A stretch of DNA of 64,000 nt from Chaunax sp. Z400 (GCA_037577475.1 CM075203.1:22205397-22269396), one strand, 5' to 3'; positions 1 to 12,460 are shown, numbered from the stretch's first letter. Numbers and translations: made by a program. The notes: a model not told the origin generated them from the sequence alone.

Positions 1-1153
1 AACCACATAAACATGAATGGCAAATGTAGTTTGAAGCTTACTAGTCAAAATGACGTTAGAGATATCTATAATTTGACTAGGCGAAATGACGTTGCAGACA
101 TCAGTAACGAATATGTCTAGCTAATAAATGTTAAAAGGGTTTGTCAGCTGTGTCAGTGCTCAGGGCAGGGCTAGCCTCCCTCCCCTCAGCAGCAGATGAG
201 CATTTAGCATCCTTGCCACTGGTACCAGGTTCAAGTTGAAAAACGCAGATATTTTGGCCTGGTTTGCACGTTGGGGTTGACGTTTGTCCTTCTTTTGATT
301 TTGGGGAAGTTTTTATTGCATCTAACGTACCGACGTTTTCAACTCGGGTTACTCTCACTCAACCTGTCTTCTCTCCTTCGCTCGGCTTGTCTGAGTTTGA
401 AGCACAGATAAACCACGCCCTCGGTGGGAACACCAGGCGTACACTGTATGTGTAACAACACCTATGCAGCTCATCCCTACACTACTGATTTTACACATTC
501 TTCTTATCTATTGGTTTGCTTACTTGATGTTTTTTGTTTATAAATTGTTATTTAGTTTACCTGTGTGTCTCCCATTTTTTGTTGCAATCTTAAGAGCCTA
601 AATGTAATACTACTGCCATTATTGACCGGTGGTGGAAACATGTTGTTTGCTGCTGTTGACTAATTTACCACAGGTTTGTCTTATCTCCTGTATACTCTGT
701 CATTAACTACAAATCTGCACTAGTGGTCTAGTCTCTGCGATTTGACTTGACTAGATTAGTGATTTTTCATTAGAGTGTTCTGTACAGTTTGACTGGGTCT
801 CTGACCCGTGGAGTTCATGTGGGCTGGAAAGCTCTTGTTCTTGTGCATGCCGTCAGACCAGACGGATGCAGAGTGTACGTTTTTAAATACATTCCACACT
901 GGGGTGACTCGAGATTTTGCATACTTTGAAAGGGTGCCGTGACTGAAAAAAGGTTGACAAACACTGAGTTATACTCCGGCAGTATTCTAGGGAAAATATC
1001 CTTATGTGTAATTTTGGGGATATTTTAGTGGTATAATTATTCAACAACTTCTCTCTTATAAGTATATTTCACATGGATGATGTCCTGTGGTGAGTCCACA
1101 TAATAAAGTGAGGGTTTGTATGAAGTCAAAAACTTAATTGCATATTTATATAT

Positions 1154-1186
1154 ACACACACACACACACACACACATACACACACA
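1154..1186. repeat. (CA)n microsatellite
   Basis: A short CA run with one T interruption, preceded by TATATA. It ends just before a LINE fragment. Confidence 0.95.
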
Positions 1187-1198
1187 GTGTCATGTGAA

Positions 1199-1313
1199 AG
1201 AAGAGGGTGTATCGAGGAAGACCAGAAGAAGGCCCTCCATGGGATGTACCACCGGCAGATAGAGGAGGTGGCTGACATCAAGAAATCGTACCAGTGGCTG
1301 GAAAGTCCTGGAC
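1199..1313 (+). mobile_element. LINE reverse-transcriptase C-terminal remnant
   Basis: The plus strand translates, from base 1199, as EEDQKKALHGMYHRQIEEVA followed by DIKKSYQWLE. I recognise this from the C-terminal part of non-LTR retrotransposon polyproteins common in vertebrate genomes. The frame breaks right after WLE, so the fragment is a short dead relic. Family identity is from memory. Confidence 0.7.
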
Positions 1314-1648
1314 ATTATGATCGAGTCTTTCTTGTGTGACTACACTTTTGGAACTTTCCTCCTGTCCCAGTATTGAAGGACACGGTGAATTTGAGGAGAG
1401 TCACTCTCAGCCTGAAGCTTCTTCTCTCCTTACAGACTTCAGCTGCTGGCGTGGTACCACCTAGCAAACCGACGAAGACTAAGACTCCAGGTAGATGAGC
1501 TGGAAGCGTGGGCAAAATCAAACATCAGATAAAAGAAGCCTGTCTTCTTGCCTTCATGGATACAGGTCTCTGTGACTGCTTTGACTGTACAGGCTGGCAA
1601 TGCTTTTGTGATGTGTGTGATTGTATTAATTAGCTATCTGACACAGTC

Positions 1649-1985
1649 TCATCTGACATCACATTCTGTGTGGATTCAGTCATCCCAACTGAAAGAGTCA
1701 TTACTTACCCAAATAACAAACCTTGGGTAACTAAAGAACATAAAATTGTCATTAATGAGAAGAGAAGGACCTTTTATAATGGTGCCTCAGAATGACATTG
1801 GAATAGTGCAGGAATGCAACTCTATTCAAGAGGGTGAACATCAGAAAAGCTGCTGGCCCTGACGACATCTGTGGATACTGTGCTGACCTGCTCAGTGAGG
1901 TCTTCACAACACTTGTTCAGATGTGTGCCGAGTGTGGCCAGACACCTACCATATGGAAAACATTCATACCTGTAATAATAACAAT
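1649..1985 (+). mobile_element. LINE ORF2 remnant (reverse-transcriptase start)
   Basis: Bases 1649-1792 read SSDITFCVDSVIPTERVITY then NNKPWVTKEHK before a stop. After a frameshift, 1834-1985 read VNIRKAAGPDDICGYCADLL and CGQTPTIWKTF. The KAAGPD motif and the surrounding pattern are typical of the linker and first reverse-transcriptase blocks of fish Rex1/L2-like LINEs. Deletions and stops show it is dead. It has the same orientation as the 1199-1313 fragment but may be a different insertion. Confidence 0.85.
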
Positions 1986-2024
1986 ACCTGTTACAAAATT
2001 AAGAAACCCAAGAGTGCCTAAATT

Positions 2025-2105
2025 GAACTGAGGTTTGTCAAAGTGAAAGGGGTCGAATACTTCTGCAAGCTGTAAAAGTATTTTGAAGGGTAAAACTTGT
2101 GAGTT
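2025..2105 (+). mobile_element. possible Tc1-like element terminus
   Basis: The phrase AAAGGGGTCGAATACTTCTG resembles the sequence next to the terminal repeat of many fish Tc1-like elements. No opposite end or transposase was seen, so this is a weak call. Confidence 0.35.
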
Positions 2106-2637
2106 GAACACTTTTGCAAAGAACTGCATGCTTGTCATATTCTCATTCGGGGCTGAGCGCCCCCTAATGGTCTGATCCTAGAATCACCTTTGTTTTGATA
2201 TTGTTCTAATACATAATATCCACACAGCAAACTTTGCTCCTGTTTTTCCAATCATTTAAAAACACTGCTATCTAACCACTGTGACATACAGCTGATGGCA
2301 GTAAAGAAACTCCAGACTATAGACTGCAACAGCTAAATGGCCACTTATGACCTCTTCACACGGAACTACTGTTAGGATGGCATTATAATACATTTTTGAA
2401 AAAAATGAGTTAAAAAAATAGCCACAGTTTGATCAAAGGACAAAAAAAACTCCTTAATAAGGAGTCGCTTTACTATGTTTATTTTTTAAATGTAGCAGAC
2501 TTTGTGTTATTTTTCTGAGACACCAGAATGACTACAGTATATAAAAGAAGCCAATATTGCTCAGTCCAATCACTCATAACAACTCACTAAAATCACAGGG
2601 CAAATGTGTCGGGGTGTTTGATGGTGATGGTAGTCAC

Positions 2638-2908
2638 CTCTTCCTGTGGTCTCCTCTCTCCTGTCTTTTTCCTCCTCTGGAACACTGCTATCTGATCCCT
2701 TCCTCCTGGATGAGCGAGAGCTGCGCTGCTCTCTCTGCTCACGCCCACTGCTGCTCGGTGAGTTATGTGATTGGTTTGCTGGCTGCTGGCTTTGCTGTGA
2801 TTGGCTCTGCTGCTGTGAGGTCACCGTCCCCTGAGAACCTTTTGGGTTGGGCCCTGATGAGGTCATAGTGGGGCGGGGGCTGTTAGCTTGGGCTCGTGTA
2901 TAATGACT
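2638..2908 (-). CDS. jmjd1c: jmjd1c internal exon (SHYTRAQANSPRP, Gln/Ser-rich linker)
   Basis: This is an exon of about 271 bp. The acceptor is CTATTCTTACAG and the best donor is GGAAGAG|GTGACT. The product starts SHYTRAQANSPRPTM, then has a low-complexity Gln/Ser tract (QQQSQSQQSQQPANQ), an Arg/Ser-rich stretch and RRKGSDSSVPEEEKD. Both ends match human JMJD1C (SHYTRAQANSPRPAM and KRKGSDSSIPDEEK), while the middle is lengthened and altered, as expected of a disordered linker. It starts in phase 0 and ends in phase 1, which would fit the human continuation after an Arg (SRG). The 3' boundary is the least certain of the five exons. The next exon is off the left edge. Confidence 0.92.
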
Positions 2909-3658
2909 CTGTAAGAATAGATAAGTCATACGTTAGCTCATGCAGAAAAACACAGCTGTCGAATTAAAGACATAAGCATCAATCTATATACTTAAGTACA
3001 CCCCTAATCAATATGACAGGCCTGCAATGTTTTATTTGATTTAAATTACACTCAGTTGTTAGACTATTTGGTCGAGCTAAAACCAATGTCCAACAACGAT
3101 AATACATCAGCTCTCCAATTTAAATAATAGACTTGAACATATGGTCATTTTGAAGGAGGAATGTTTGTGCTGCTGTGGACATGTGTCACGTTATTGAGGT
3201 CCTGCAGTGATGTCACCATCTAGTGTTGAATGCCATATTGAGCAGCAACAGCAATGGTAAACAAACATATATAACAATGGTAGGATTACTGTTTTCTTTT
3301 TATGAATCAGTAAATAAGTTCAGTTTCCACTTATCAACCTCCTGCCTCGTCTGCTCTAAACACCCATGTATTATAGATACAGTGGTAAAGTAAAGGAATT
3401 ACATGTACATGACTAAAACACACAACCGACTTCAGCCAATTGCTAGATCTACCAACATTAGGGGTGTGAGAAAATATTGGTACAACTGAGTATCTAAATA
3501 TTTTATTTTGTGATACTGTATTGATTCCCAAAAACACGAATACATGAATAATTAAGTAAGAGTTTACATGGAAAGATTTGGGACTGTGTTGGGTTAAAAC
3601 CCCCAACAACAAGAAAACGGTGCTGTAATCTATCTTCTATCATTTGACTCAAGTCCTA

Positions 3659-4022
3659 CCAAACAATGGCAAATGAGACAGGAAGAAGATAACACATATC
3701 ACTAGATAACACATATCACTAGATAAGATAACACATATCACTAGATAACACATATCACTAGATAACACATATCACTAGATAACACATATCACTAGATAAC
3801 ACATATCACTAGATAAGATAACACATATCACTAGATAACAAATATCACTAGATAACACATATCACTAGATAAGATAACACATATCACTAGATAACAAATA
3901 TCACTAGATAACACATATCACTAGATAAGATAACACATATCACTAGATAACACATATCACTAGATAACACATATCACTAGATAACACATATCACTAGATA
4001 AGATAACACATATCACTAGTAT
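3659..4022. repeat. 17/22-bp minisatellite
   Basis: There are about 18 copies of a 17-bp unit built around AACACATATCACTAGAT. Some copies carry an extra AGATA, giving a 22-bp unit. The longer units recur at irregular intervals and a CACA to CAAA variant recurs, which suggests block duplication. Confidence 0.95.
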
Positions 4023-4099
4023 AAACACAGAGAACAGACCTATGACAAAATATAGCCCTGAACCACAATACCTATCATATCACCAGATTCTCACCAATG

Positions 4100-4103
<4 letters not shown>

Positions 4104-4144
<41 letters not shown>
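4104..4144. repeat. (GT)n microsatellite
   Basis: A run of about 20 GT units ending with a GC change. Confidence 0.95.
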
Positions 4145-4689
4145 ATCTTGCTCAGTTGTGTGCCGGGGCCTCCCACTTCTCTTTCTATTCTGGTTAGAGC
4201 CTGTTTGTGCTGTTCTTTGAAGGAAGTACACGCCGAAGCAACAGATCTTCAGTTTTTAGCCATGGACCAAACTTCATTTCAGAGCAAGAACAGACTGAAG
4301 AGTTTCAGAAGTTTTGTTTGTTTTTTTGACCATTTTGAGACTAAAATTTAACCGACAAAATGTTGATGCTCAGGATACTCAACTAGCCTCTGGAAGACCA
4401 ATTTTTATTGTTTTAATCAGTGCAGCAGTCACAAGGGTTTTCTAATGAGCTTTTTTACACAACAAACTTGGAATAGTGAACACAATGTGTCAATGTGTTT
4501 GTGTTACACTCAAAGAACAACTCATGATCTTACCATTAAATACACTCTTTAAAATCAATGCTCATGTCCTTGGTTTTAATTACCTTTACAGGGAAGGTAA
4601 TCTAATCTCTGACAGGGCCACTGGACTTTTCATCTTTCAGCGGACTCACTTTAATTGTGTTGTCTGCTAAATTCAGAATGTGACGGCTG

Positions 4690-6215
4690 TAAAAGTCACC
4701 GAGACAGTCATTGGTCTATATGATGATCAAGAGAGGAGAGAGGACACAACCCTGCAGAGAACAAGTTGATGTTGAAAACAGCCCACATAAGTTTCCACTG
4801 AACTTGTTTAGTTCTGTTGGTGAGTAAGTCCAACATCCAGCCAACTATGATAGTGCCCAGTCCAATCAATGAACAATGGCATTGTTTTATATGCCTTCTA
4901 GATGTTTGCAGATGTAGTTCAGCTGAGTGACAGCAGCATCCTGAACCCAATACTGGTTCTATATGCAAACTGTAAGAAGTCAACATGATGCTCTATCCGG
5001 TCCAGGATTTCCTTTTTAATGAGCTTTTCAAGGGACTGCATTACTAATGAAGTCAATGATTGCTAGTTTTGGCAATCGAGACTATTGTAGAATGTTTCCA
5101 TAGTTCAAGAACCCTTTACAGACAGAGTTACTTATTAAAAACATAGGTGCAATTTGGTGAGTACAGTGAGACGGCATAGGGCTACCAATGTTATCAGGTC
5201 CTGGGCTTGTTCTAGTTTTGCAATGATTAGTACTTGCAACACTGTCAATAGTAAACTTCTTCACAGTATGATATCCATGAGCCGACCACTTCAGTAAGCT
5301 TGATAATGTCCCGAGATGATTCAATGAACTCCTCCCACACCGGGCAGTCCAAACAGCCTTGCAACAACAGTGTTGAAAATCGCCCGAAATAAGATCAGGA
5401 GACAGCGCCTATAGTTTCTGCACAGTCTGCAGGACCATTTCTGAAGCGATGCAATTGTTTACCTTCAGGTGAAAATAGACCAGAGTCACAAAAATCTGCA
5501 GTAATTCCTGAGGCAGGAAAAAGAGCCACATGGAAACAGACAGCACACCGGTGTCTTTTGTGCATCATCTTTCTCTTACTAGTGCTGTTCTGCACTCGTG
5601 TTCATTTGTATAAAGACATTCACCTTCTCAACGCGACTTACCAGTGGTTGCAGCCTCCTGTTCTACACATAAAGGTGCACCGAACTCGTCTATGACCAGT
5701 TCAGCATCCGAGTCCCTCTCTCCAAGCCAAGTTTCCATCAAGGCCAGAATACAGGCCACTTTAAACTCATGTTGGTTGCAGATATGGGCCTGGAGATCAT
5801 TGGTGTTGATTGGAAGGGACCGGGTATTTGCCAAGATGATAAAGGGCAGGGGAATGTGAGACGAGGATACTCCTCCTCTTCTGCCCTGCTTTGTTGTGTT
5901 TTGGTGAGGCGGGCAGATAGGACCTCTTTTATTATAGTAGCAGTCAGTTTTTTGTTGGTAGGCTTGTTAAGTTTTGACAAAAAGTCTCTGGTGTACAAGA
6001 TTTTGTTAGGTTGAGAGACAGTGTGCAAGCCTTCAGCTAGGTGAGACAACCACAGCACTGACAGCACCACCAGTATAAACACTGCAGCAGGGCTTGATGC
6101 TGATGATTTACAACTTAGGTCTGTCTGACCAGACGACCAGGAGAATACCTGCAGACCTACAGTGTTATAGAGCTTTGTCAGGCCCCTGCAGACAGAAGGT
6201 CGACGTTCCACTCTC
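4690..6215 (-). mobile_element. LINE with endonuclease and reverse-transcriptase remnants
   Basis: On the minus strand three blocks occur in the order expected of a LINE ORF2. Around 5834-5628 is LANTRSLPINTNDLQAHICN with MALMETWL-like ETWLGERDSDAE and a TTGKSR end, which fits the start of the AP-endonuclease. Around 5240-5090 is SPGPDNIGSPMPSHCTHQIA, the first reverse-transcriptase block. Around 4860-4710 is WMLDLLTNRTKQVQ followed by a degraded STGAPQG-like block. Frameshifts and stops separate the blocks. The region 6211-5835 may be the 5' part of the same element (YTRDFLSKLNK). It is Rex1/L2-like by memory, immobile, and lacks a clear 3' tail. Confidence 0.85.
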
Positions 6216-6677
6216 TTTAATTATTGTCCCGTGTTGCTGACCCTGTCTGGGACATACCGTCACTTTCTAGCATGCAGAAAATTTTGTGAGCCACCTTGTA
6301 GAGTGAACTGTTAAATGAGGAATGACTTTGGCTAATGTCGAGATAGAAAAAACAGAAGGGTAAATAGTCCCTTAATGAGCATCGAGGCAAGACAGTGAGT
6401 TCCTTGTCAGTCCAGACCATCAAAAGTCACCTTTAACACCCATCTTGCACAATGCTACAGAAGGAGATGAAGAGGGCTTAAGGTCTAACGTTTTGACCTG
6501 TGCACATGATCAACACAATGCATTAAGTGCAACATTCTAATGAAGGGCCATGACAAGTAAAAAATATTTTTTTCTACTACAGCACATAATAAAGCTATCC
6601 ACAAAATGTCATTCTCCTGTCTTTAACCTTTTTTGAAAGAACTTGTTCAGTTTGAAGTGTGACGCTTACACTTACTA

Positions 6678-6702
6678 ACACACACACACACACACACACA
6701 CG
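6678..6702. repeat. (CA)n microsatellite
   Basis: A short perfect CA run in otherwise unremarkable intron. Confidence 0.9.
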
Positions 6703-7257
6703 GATGGACGGAACCCAATTCTATGTCCCCTACTCACCTCGTGGCAGGGCATAATAAACTGCAACTTGAACAAACAGCAGCAGTCAAGCAGCAGGGAGGT
6801 CAACTTGTAGTGAAAGAGCGACTAAGCAAAATCATTGCTGCGCTCAGGTGGGAGGAGTCTGGTGGGGTCTAAGTACTTTTGATCGTGCCAAACTGCAACA
6901 GTGCATTGTGACCTCCTATTGTGCACAGTGTGTGGCAGAGGCACAACCACTAGATGGCAGTGCAGGCAGCACTTTTGGACAGGGTTGAAGTTTCACTAAC
7001 AATGAATATTTTCCTCCAGCTAGGAGGCTCTTATCTGACACTTCATCCACAGGTTGTGGCAGACATGAATTGTCACAAACAACTACTGTCTATTCATGTA
7101 CCTGCAGGTATATTGTGAAGGGCATGATTTTCATCTGGTGAATCTCAGAATCTTGATCAACTGAAGAAATCCAAAGGTTATTCTTTGAGCTGACTAGTTT
7201 AATAAAGTTGTTTTGATACTCTTTAAATAAAGACTTATAGCTTAAATACTAATTGGT

Positions 7258-7324
7258 GTGTGTGTGTCTATATATATATATATATATGTTTATTTTATTT
7301 TTCTTTCCTCTTCCCCCCCCCCCA
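7258..7324. repeat. (TG)n(TA)n tract and poly-C run
   Basis: A TG run passes into TATATA, followed about 25 bp later by a run of twelve C. These are simple-sequence tracts with no gene signal. Confidence 0.85.
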
Positions 7325-7839
7325 GACATACAAATGTTGAGAACAGTTTATGTCAAAGTGAAAATATTGTGTGCAAGAGAGGGGAGGAGACAGAGGTCAG
7401 AGAAAATGTAAATAGTTAAGAAAACAGTGAAGACATGATGAGTGCTTGAAATAAATGATGCTGTTTTACTGTTACCCTGTTATGGAACTTCACAGATTAA
7501 TAGATATAATATTTGTTATTCATCTGTTCAATTACTGAAACAGCACAAAGATAATATGTAGACTTATTGTGTGCTACTTGAACACATCCTACCCATGTTT
7601 AACAGATTCTACTTACTAAAAGATACACAGTAGAAAAAACAGGAATGGGGAAATATTGTTTCTATATTCCTGGATTACCAGCTCTCTAAATTTTGGTTTC
7701 CATTCATAACTGTAATAATCACTTAATTAATTGTTACAGGATGGAGATTTCCTGCCAATAACTAATGAAGCTGTGAGGACTCGACCAATCTGCACCTCAA
7801 TCACTAACCCCTTTGACACAGCCTGTTGCACATATATAT

Positions 7840-8115
7840 CTTGATATATGCTTCCTCTCAGGACAGTTTCAAGAAACACCTCAAACACCACCTGTTCTCC
7901 AAGGCCTATAACCTCAGCTAAACTCAACTCTCTCATCCACTGCCATTATTATTTTCAGCTGTCTTTAGTATTGGTATTATTTTCCTTATTATTGCTCTTA
8001 TTATTTGTTATATTGTTATTATTTTTCTCTCGTACCCAACTATGTAAAGCGTCCTTGGGTCTCTTGAAAGGCACTATATAAATGTAAGTTATTATTATCA
8101 TTATTATTTACTATA
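7840..8115 (+). mobile_element. LINE 3' end with ATT-rich tail
   Basis: Bases near 7855-7915 encode an SFKKHLKHHLFSKAYNLS-like phrase, typical of the last residues of a fish LINE polyprotein. About 120 bp further comes GGCACTATATAAATGTAAGT followed by a TTATTATTATCATTATTATT tail. This arrangement is the usual 3' end of L2/Rex-type elements. Only the 3' end is present, as with 5'-truncated LINE insertions. Confidence 0.8.
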
Positions 8116-9639
8116 CCATTCTGTATAAAGGTTACAGAGGCGTAATAGGAAGCCACTTTGTTCTGCCTCTGAGCCAACAGCAGAGTTAGTAACAGCACAG
8201 AATCGATGTCTGTATAAAAGGAGTGCTAGGCAGCAGGACCGGACAGGGGTGTGACATTTGAGGAAGTGTTATGTGTGCGACTCACTAGCGTGAGATTTAA
8301 GAGCAGCTTAAAGCCGTAGCTGACAGCTAACTCCAGGAACCTCTCCTAACCTTTAGAGCTGAGGACAAGATCATCCATCATACTACAAAGATAGTAAATG
8401 ACTGCTGTTGCTATGTTATTACACTTTTTAGAAAGCACTGACTGACTCACAACACTTTGGTGTTTGTGGGACGATGGCATGCTGTCTAAAATCATATACT
8501 GGAGTGGTGTTATACTGCCATGGTTTGTTCAGAGTCAATAAACAAAGGTAGCACAGATGAGGGTCTCCACTGCAGCAGTGTTGTGTTATCTCTGTGTAAA
8601 AAGGGCTAATCAAACACGTCTGATCAACAACTTCCTGAAAAGAGAACATACAGTTCAGGGGAGTGCTAAGGGTGCCATATTTTTTGCCAGATTGTGTGCT
8701 AGACTGTGATAACATTGTCCCCAAATTGACTAGCAGCTCAGTGCTGGTGTTTTCAATCAAAGACTCAACAGTTGGCTGGGAGGAAATGTTCAGATTCTTA
8801 TTGTCTTTCTTGTCACTCAAGCACAGATCATGTCAGTCAGCTGTGATGCTACACTTCAATAGATTTACGTTGTCTTCATTTGTCATGTGTAAAGTGTGAG
8901 ACTGGAGGTTCTGAAGGATATGGTGGAGGGGGTGGGGGGTTGGGGTACCTGATTGTTGCCAGTGGTCCCGCCGGATCTCCCTCCCGCCATCTTTAATGTG
9001 TCAACAAGAAAAAAAAAATCAAGAGAAAAATAAAATGAAATGGATATCAGGAAAATGTTGGACAAGGAGAGATTTTGTTAATGACTGCGGGACCAGAAAT
9101 GACTGGTTGATCAACAGACTGGTTCACCAATGAGCTCCTGCCGTATGTGCCTCCAGCATTTTAAGTGTGTCTGACATCGTTGTCACATTAAAGGAGCTGA
9201 CTGGTAACCAGCATGAATGTATGTCTATGTTTTAAGGTCAAGTCAATCAAAAAACACAACTTCTTTTGCTTTCTAGTATCTCTGTTAAACAGCGAAGAGG
9301 CAGAAAAATGAGACAGCAGACATGGGTCAAACAGTTATGAGATTCATAGATGATACAGTTATCAGCCCCATTTAGAAACAAAACATTTCTAAGATAGAAT
9401 GGGATTCTGCTGCTTTGGAACGTGGTCATTTAAGATCTGGGGGAGGTTTTGGGAGGGCTGTATTGACCAATGTCACTGAAAAAAACAATTAACAAACACA
9501 ATCTAGACAATGCTGAGGTCAAATGAATGGCTGGCAAATCAAAACAAGCAGTCGACAACAGAAACACACCAAAAAAGGCCACCTATTGGCTGCATTCAAC
9601 ATATACTGATATTTTACAGACAATCGATGAATTAAGAAA

Positions 9640-10990
9640 ATAATCTACTACTACTACTTCTACTAATAATAATAATTAATAATACTAATACCAATAATAA
9701 ATAATAATAAAAATAATAATAACATAAATACCACTACTACTACTGTAAATAATAATAAATAATAACAATACTAATAATAAATAATAATAATAATAATAAT
9801 AACCTAAATACTACTACTACTAATACTATAAATAATAATAATAACAATAATAACGATAATTAATAATACCAATACTAATAATAAATAATAATAATAATAA
9901 TAATAACATAAATACTACTACTAATACTATAAATAATAATAACAATAAAGATAATAATTAATAATACTAATGCTAAATAATAACAACACTAATAATAAAT
10001 AATAATTATAATAACATAAATACTACTAATACTAATACTAATAATATAAATAGTAATAATAATAATAACAATAATAATAATTCATAATACTAATAATAAA
10101 TAATAATAAAATACCAATAATAAATACTAATAATAAGGATAATAATAATAACATAAATACTACTAATACTAATATTATTATTATTATTAATGATAATAAA
10201 TAATAATAAAAGTAATAATAAATAATAATAATAATAATAGTAATAACATAAATACTACTACTACTACTACTGTAAATAATAATAAATAATAACAATACTA
10301 ATAATAAATAATAGTAATAACATAAATACTACTACTGCTATAAATAATAATAATAATAACAATAATAACAATAATTAATACTACTACTACTAATAATAAA
10401 TAATAAATAATAATAATAATAACATAAATACTACTATGACTACTACTAATACTATAAATAATAATAATAACAATAATAATAATAATTAATAATACTAATA
10501 CTAATAATAAATAATAATAAATAATAGCATCACTAATAATAAATAATAATAATTATAATAATAATATAAATACTACTACTAATACTAATAATATAAATAA
10601 TAATAATAACAATAATTAATAATACTAATAATAAACAATAATAAAAATACCACTAATAAATACTAATAATAAGGATAATAATAATAACATAAATACTACT
10701 ACTACTACTATAAATAACAATAATAATAACAATAATAATAATTAATAATACTAATACTAATAATAAATACTAATAATAATAATAATAGTAATAATAGTAA
10801 TAACATAAATACTAATAATAATAATATTAATAATAATAATTAATTACACTAATAATAAATACTACTAATACAATAATAATTAATAATAATAAATACTAAT
10901 ATAAATAATAATAATAACAATAAATCATACATAAATAAATATTAATAAATAATAATAATAAAAAATAAAAAATAATAATAATCATTATGA
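9640..10990. repeat. AAT/ACT trinucleotide-derived array, about 1.35 kb
   Basis: The plus strand is almost entirely runs of TAA/AAT and TAC/ACT triplets with scattered AACATAAATACTACT junctions. These junctions recur about every 80-140 bp (for example near 9721, 9905, 10013, 10243, 10424, 10687 and 10801), so a longer unit has been duplicated. It lies wholly inside a jmjd1c intron. Open frames over it are low-complexity and not genes. Confidence 0.93.
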
Positions 10991-11275
10991 TGAGAGGTTG
11001 CAGTCCCAAATACATGTAATCTATTTGAAGTCTGTAACACATCCAGCATGGAGTGTTGGCTCCAACTGTTAACATTTTTTATGCTGTCATTGTCTCTTTT
11101 TCTTTGGTGATGTAAAGGGCCATCACCCAGGCACTACCTCTCCTCTTGGCCCATCAGTGTAGAATGGTGTCAGCTCATTATGTTTGTAGATGGGTTTATT
11201 ATAATCAGCACCACTCTCAGCTGGTAGAATGCTCATAACAGTTGTGCACCTGTACTGCTGTGTGGGTGTACTCAC

Positions 11276-11419
11276 ATGAGCAGTGTTGTTGTTCTGGCTG
11301 GATCGTGATCTTCGTCTGGAAGTTATGCCAATGTTTTCTCCTTTCAGCAGAGAGTGGACAACGTCATCCAGAAAGGTCATCTGGATCATAGATGGATCCA
11401 CATTCTGAGGCTCTAGCAC
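11276..11419 (-). CDS. jmjd1c: jmjd1c internal exon (VLEPQNVDPSM ... NNNTAH)
   Basis: This is a 144-bp exon of exactly 48 codons, phase 0 at both ends. The acceptor is TTTGTTCAG and the donor CAT|GTGAGT is a perfect consensus. The product begins VLEPQNVDPSMIQMTFLDDV, continues VHSLLKGENIGITSRRRSR and ends SSQNNNTAH. Human JMJD1C has the same stretch with few changes (VLEPQNVDPSMVQMTFLDDV). The basic run SRRRSR could act in nuclear targeting or nucleic-acid contact, which is inference. The open frame continues past the donor only by chance. Confidence 0.97.
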
Positions 11420-12335
11420 CTGAACAAACACCAGATGAACAGAGTCGATTAGACCTAATGACCTCCTGGTTAGAGGTGCTGAGTTTCAATTTCAAGGAGG
11501 TAATTTAGTTTAAAAAAAAACTTAGCAGAAACCTTTTCTCCACAACAAAAATGAGACTGAAACTAAGTCATCAAAAGATTCTTCATCAAAGAAGAAATAT
11601 TACAGTTGATGGAAATAATTATTCAACAACAGTCAAATTCATTTATATTCCTGGTGAAAATTATACAAGAAACAGCAACAAAACATCAGAGACAAACTGA
11701 GTCCGAAGCAGCAATGCATGGCCACGGTCTACATGGTGCATTCAGCTGTTCGTAAATTATTGTACAAATGCTGTGTCACATTCACATCCAGCTGTCTGCT
11801 ATACATATTTTATAATGCTCTTGAGTGTTCTTGATATTTAAAATCACAATGGACATAATAAAACCCATTTTTTCAGTTTTTTTCTCATTAAAAAAAGCAA
11901 ATAAATAAAACCAAACCCAGAGCATTGCCTGTATTTTGCTTCTAGCTGCAGAATGATTATGCTACACTGCGCTGAAGAGCACGTCAAGCTGCACTACTGT
12001 TCAGATAACCACAGGTGGGAAATGACAACTGGATTTACTGAAGAGTGTTTCAGAAAGTCTTTACTGAGTAAAACCAAATTACTACTAAAAACTCACACAA
12101 AATTCAAAGAACTACAGCACAGATGTTATCAAAAATAAAATAAAAGTTAAAACAATGTCTGACATTGCTGTTAAGTGTTGCTTTCAGTGCAGCTATAAAA
12201 CCATAAGAGCATTGCTCTCAGGTAGTAAGTAGATCCATGATGTCATTCCCCTGTATGAATACACTACTTTATGCTACGCCCACATACAAAGTGTACCTAT
12301 ACATTTCAAAGAACAGTGCATGTGTGCGGGTGTAC
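11420..12335 (-). other. jmjd1c intron, 916 bp
   Basis: It runs from the GTACAC donor of the 12336-12460 exon to the TTTGTTCAG acceptor of the 11276-11419 exon. The sequence is AT-rich with short A and T runs. I see no repeat family, RNA gene or further exon in it. Confidence 0.93.
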
Positions 12336-12460
12336 CTGGTCATTCATAACGACCATGTTTCGACTGAAGAGGTCGTGGTGTGTAATGATACCAGTGAACC
12401 ACTGGGTTGCAGAGTCCTGTCTGTACACACGCACACGGTAGCCATTCAAGGAATAGGGAC
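12336..12460 (-). CDS. jmjd1c: jmjd1c internal exon (GYRVRVYRQDS, Tudor-like segment)
   Basis: This is a 125-bp exon. The acceptor is TTGCTCCCAG and the donor GACCAG|GTACAC. The first two bases complete the glycine codon begun in the preceding exon, and then PYSLNGYRVRVYRQDSATQW, FTGIITHHDL and MVVMNDQ follow. The segment is nearly identical to human JMJD1C and KDM3 relatives in this region. The alternating aromatic and beta-strand-like pattern (YRVRVYR, WFTGIITHHDL) fits the Tudor-like fold that I recall being assigned to the KDM3 N-terminus; the fold is inference, not visible directly. It ends in phase 0 and joins the VLEPQNVDPS exon at 11276-11419. Confidence 0.96.

Larger units (their letters stand above)
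1..2637 (-). other. jmjd1c intron, partial (left edge of window)
   Basis: This intron lies downstream of the last exon in the window and its far end is outside. It holds LINE fragments at 1199-1313 and 1649-1985, a short CA tract at 1154-1186, and a possible Tc1-like end near 2025-2105. Bases 1-1140 and 2110-2560 hold only AT-rich sequence and short unsupported open frames; I see nothing identifiable in them. No match to the next expected JMJD1C exon was seen. Confidence 0.75.
2909..11275 (-). other. jmjd1c intron, about 8.4 kb
   Basis: It is bounded by the GTGAGT donor after the 11276-11419 exon and the TTACAG acceptor before the 2638-2908 exon. It contains a 17-bp array (3659-4022), a GT tract (4104-4144), a minus-strand LINE (4690-6215), a LINE 3' end (7840-8115) and an AAT/ACT array (9640-10990). 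The segments 2909-3650, 4150-4680, 6430-7830 and 8120-9630 hold no feature I can name beyond short CA, TA and poly-C runs at 6678-6702, 7258-7289 and 7313-7324. Confidence 0.9.

Noticed and set aside
131..455. Overlapping frames on both strands near the left edge as a jmjd1c exon
   Set aside because: The minus frame (TSPKSKEGQTSTP) does not match any JMJD1C segment I know, and no matching splice sites were seen.
3659..4022. CRISPR-like direct repeats
   Set aside because: Units are contiguous without unique spacers, and the context is vertebrate.
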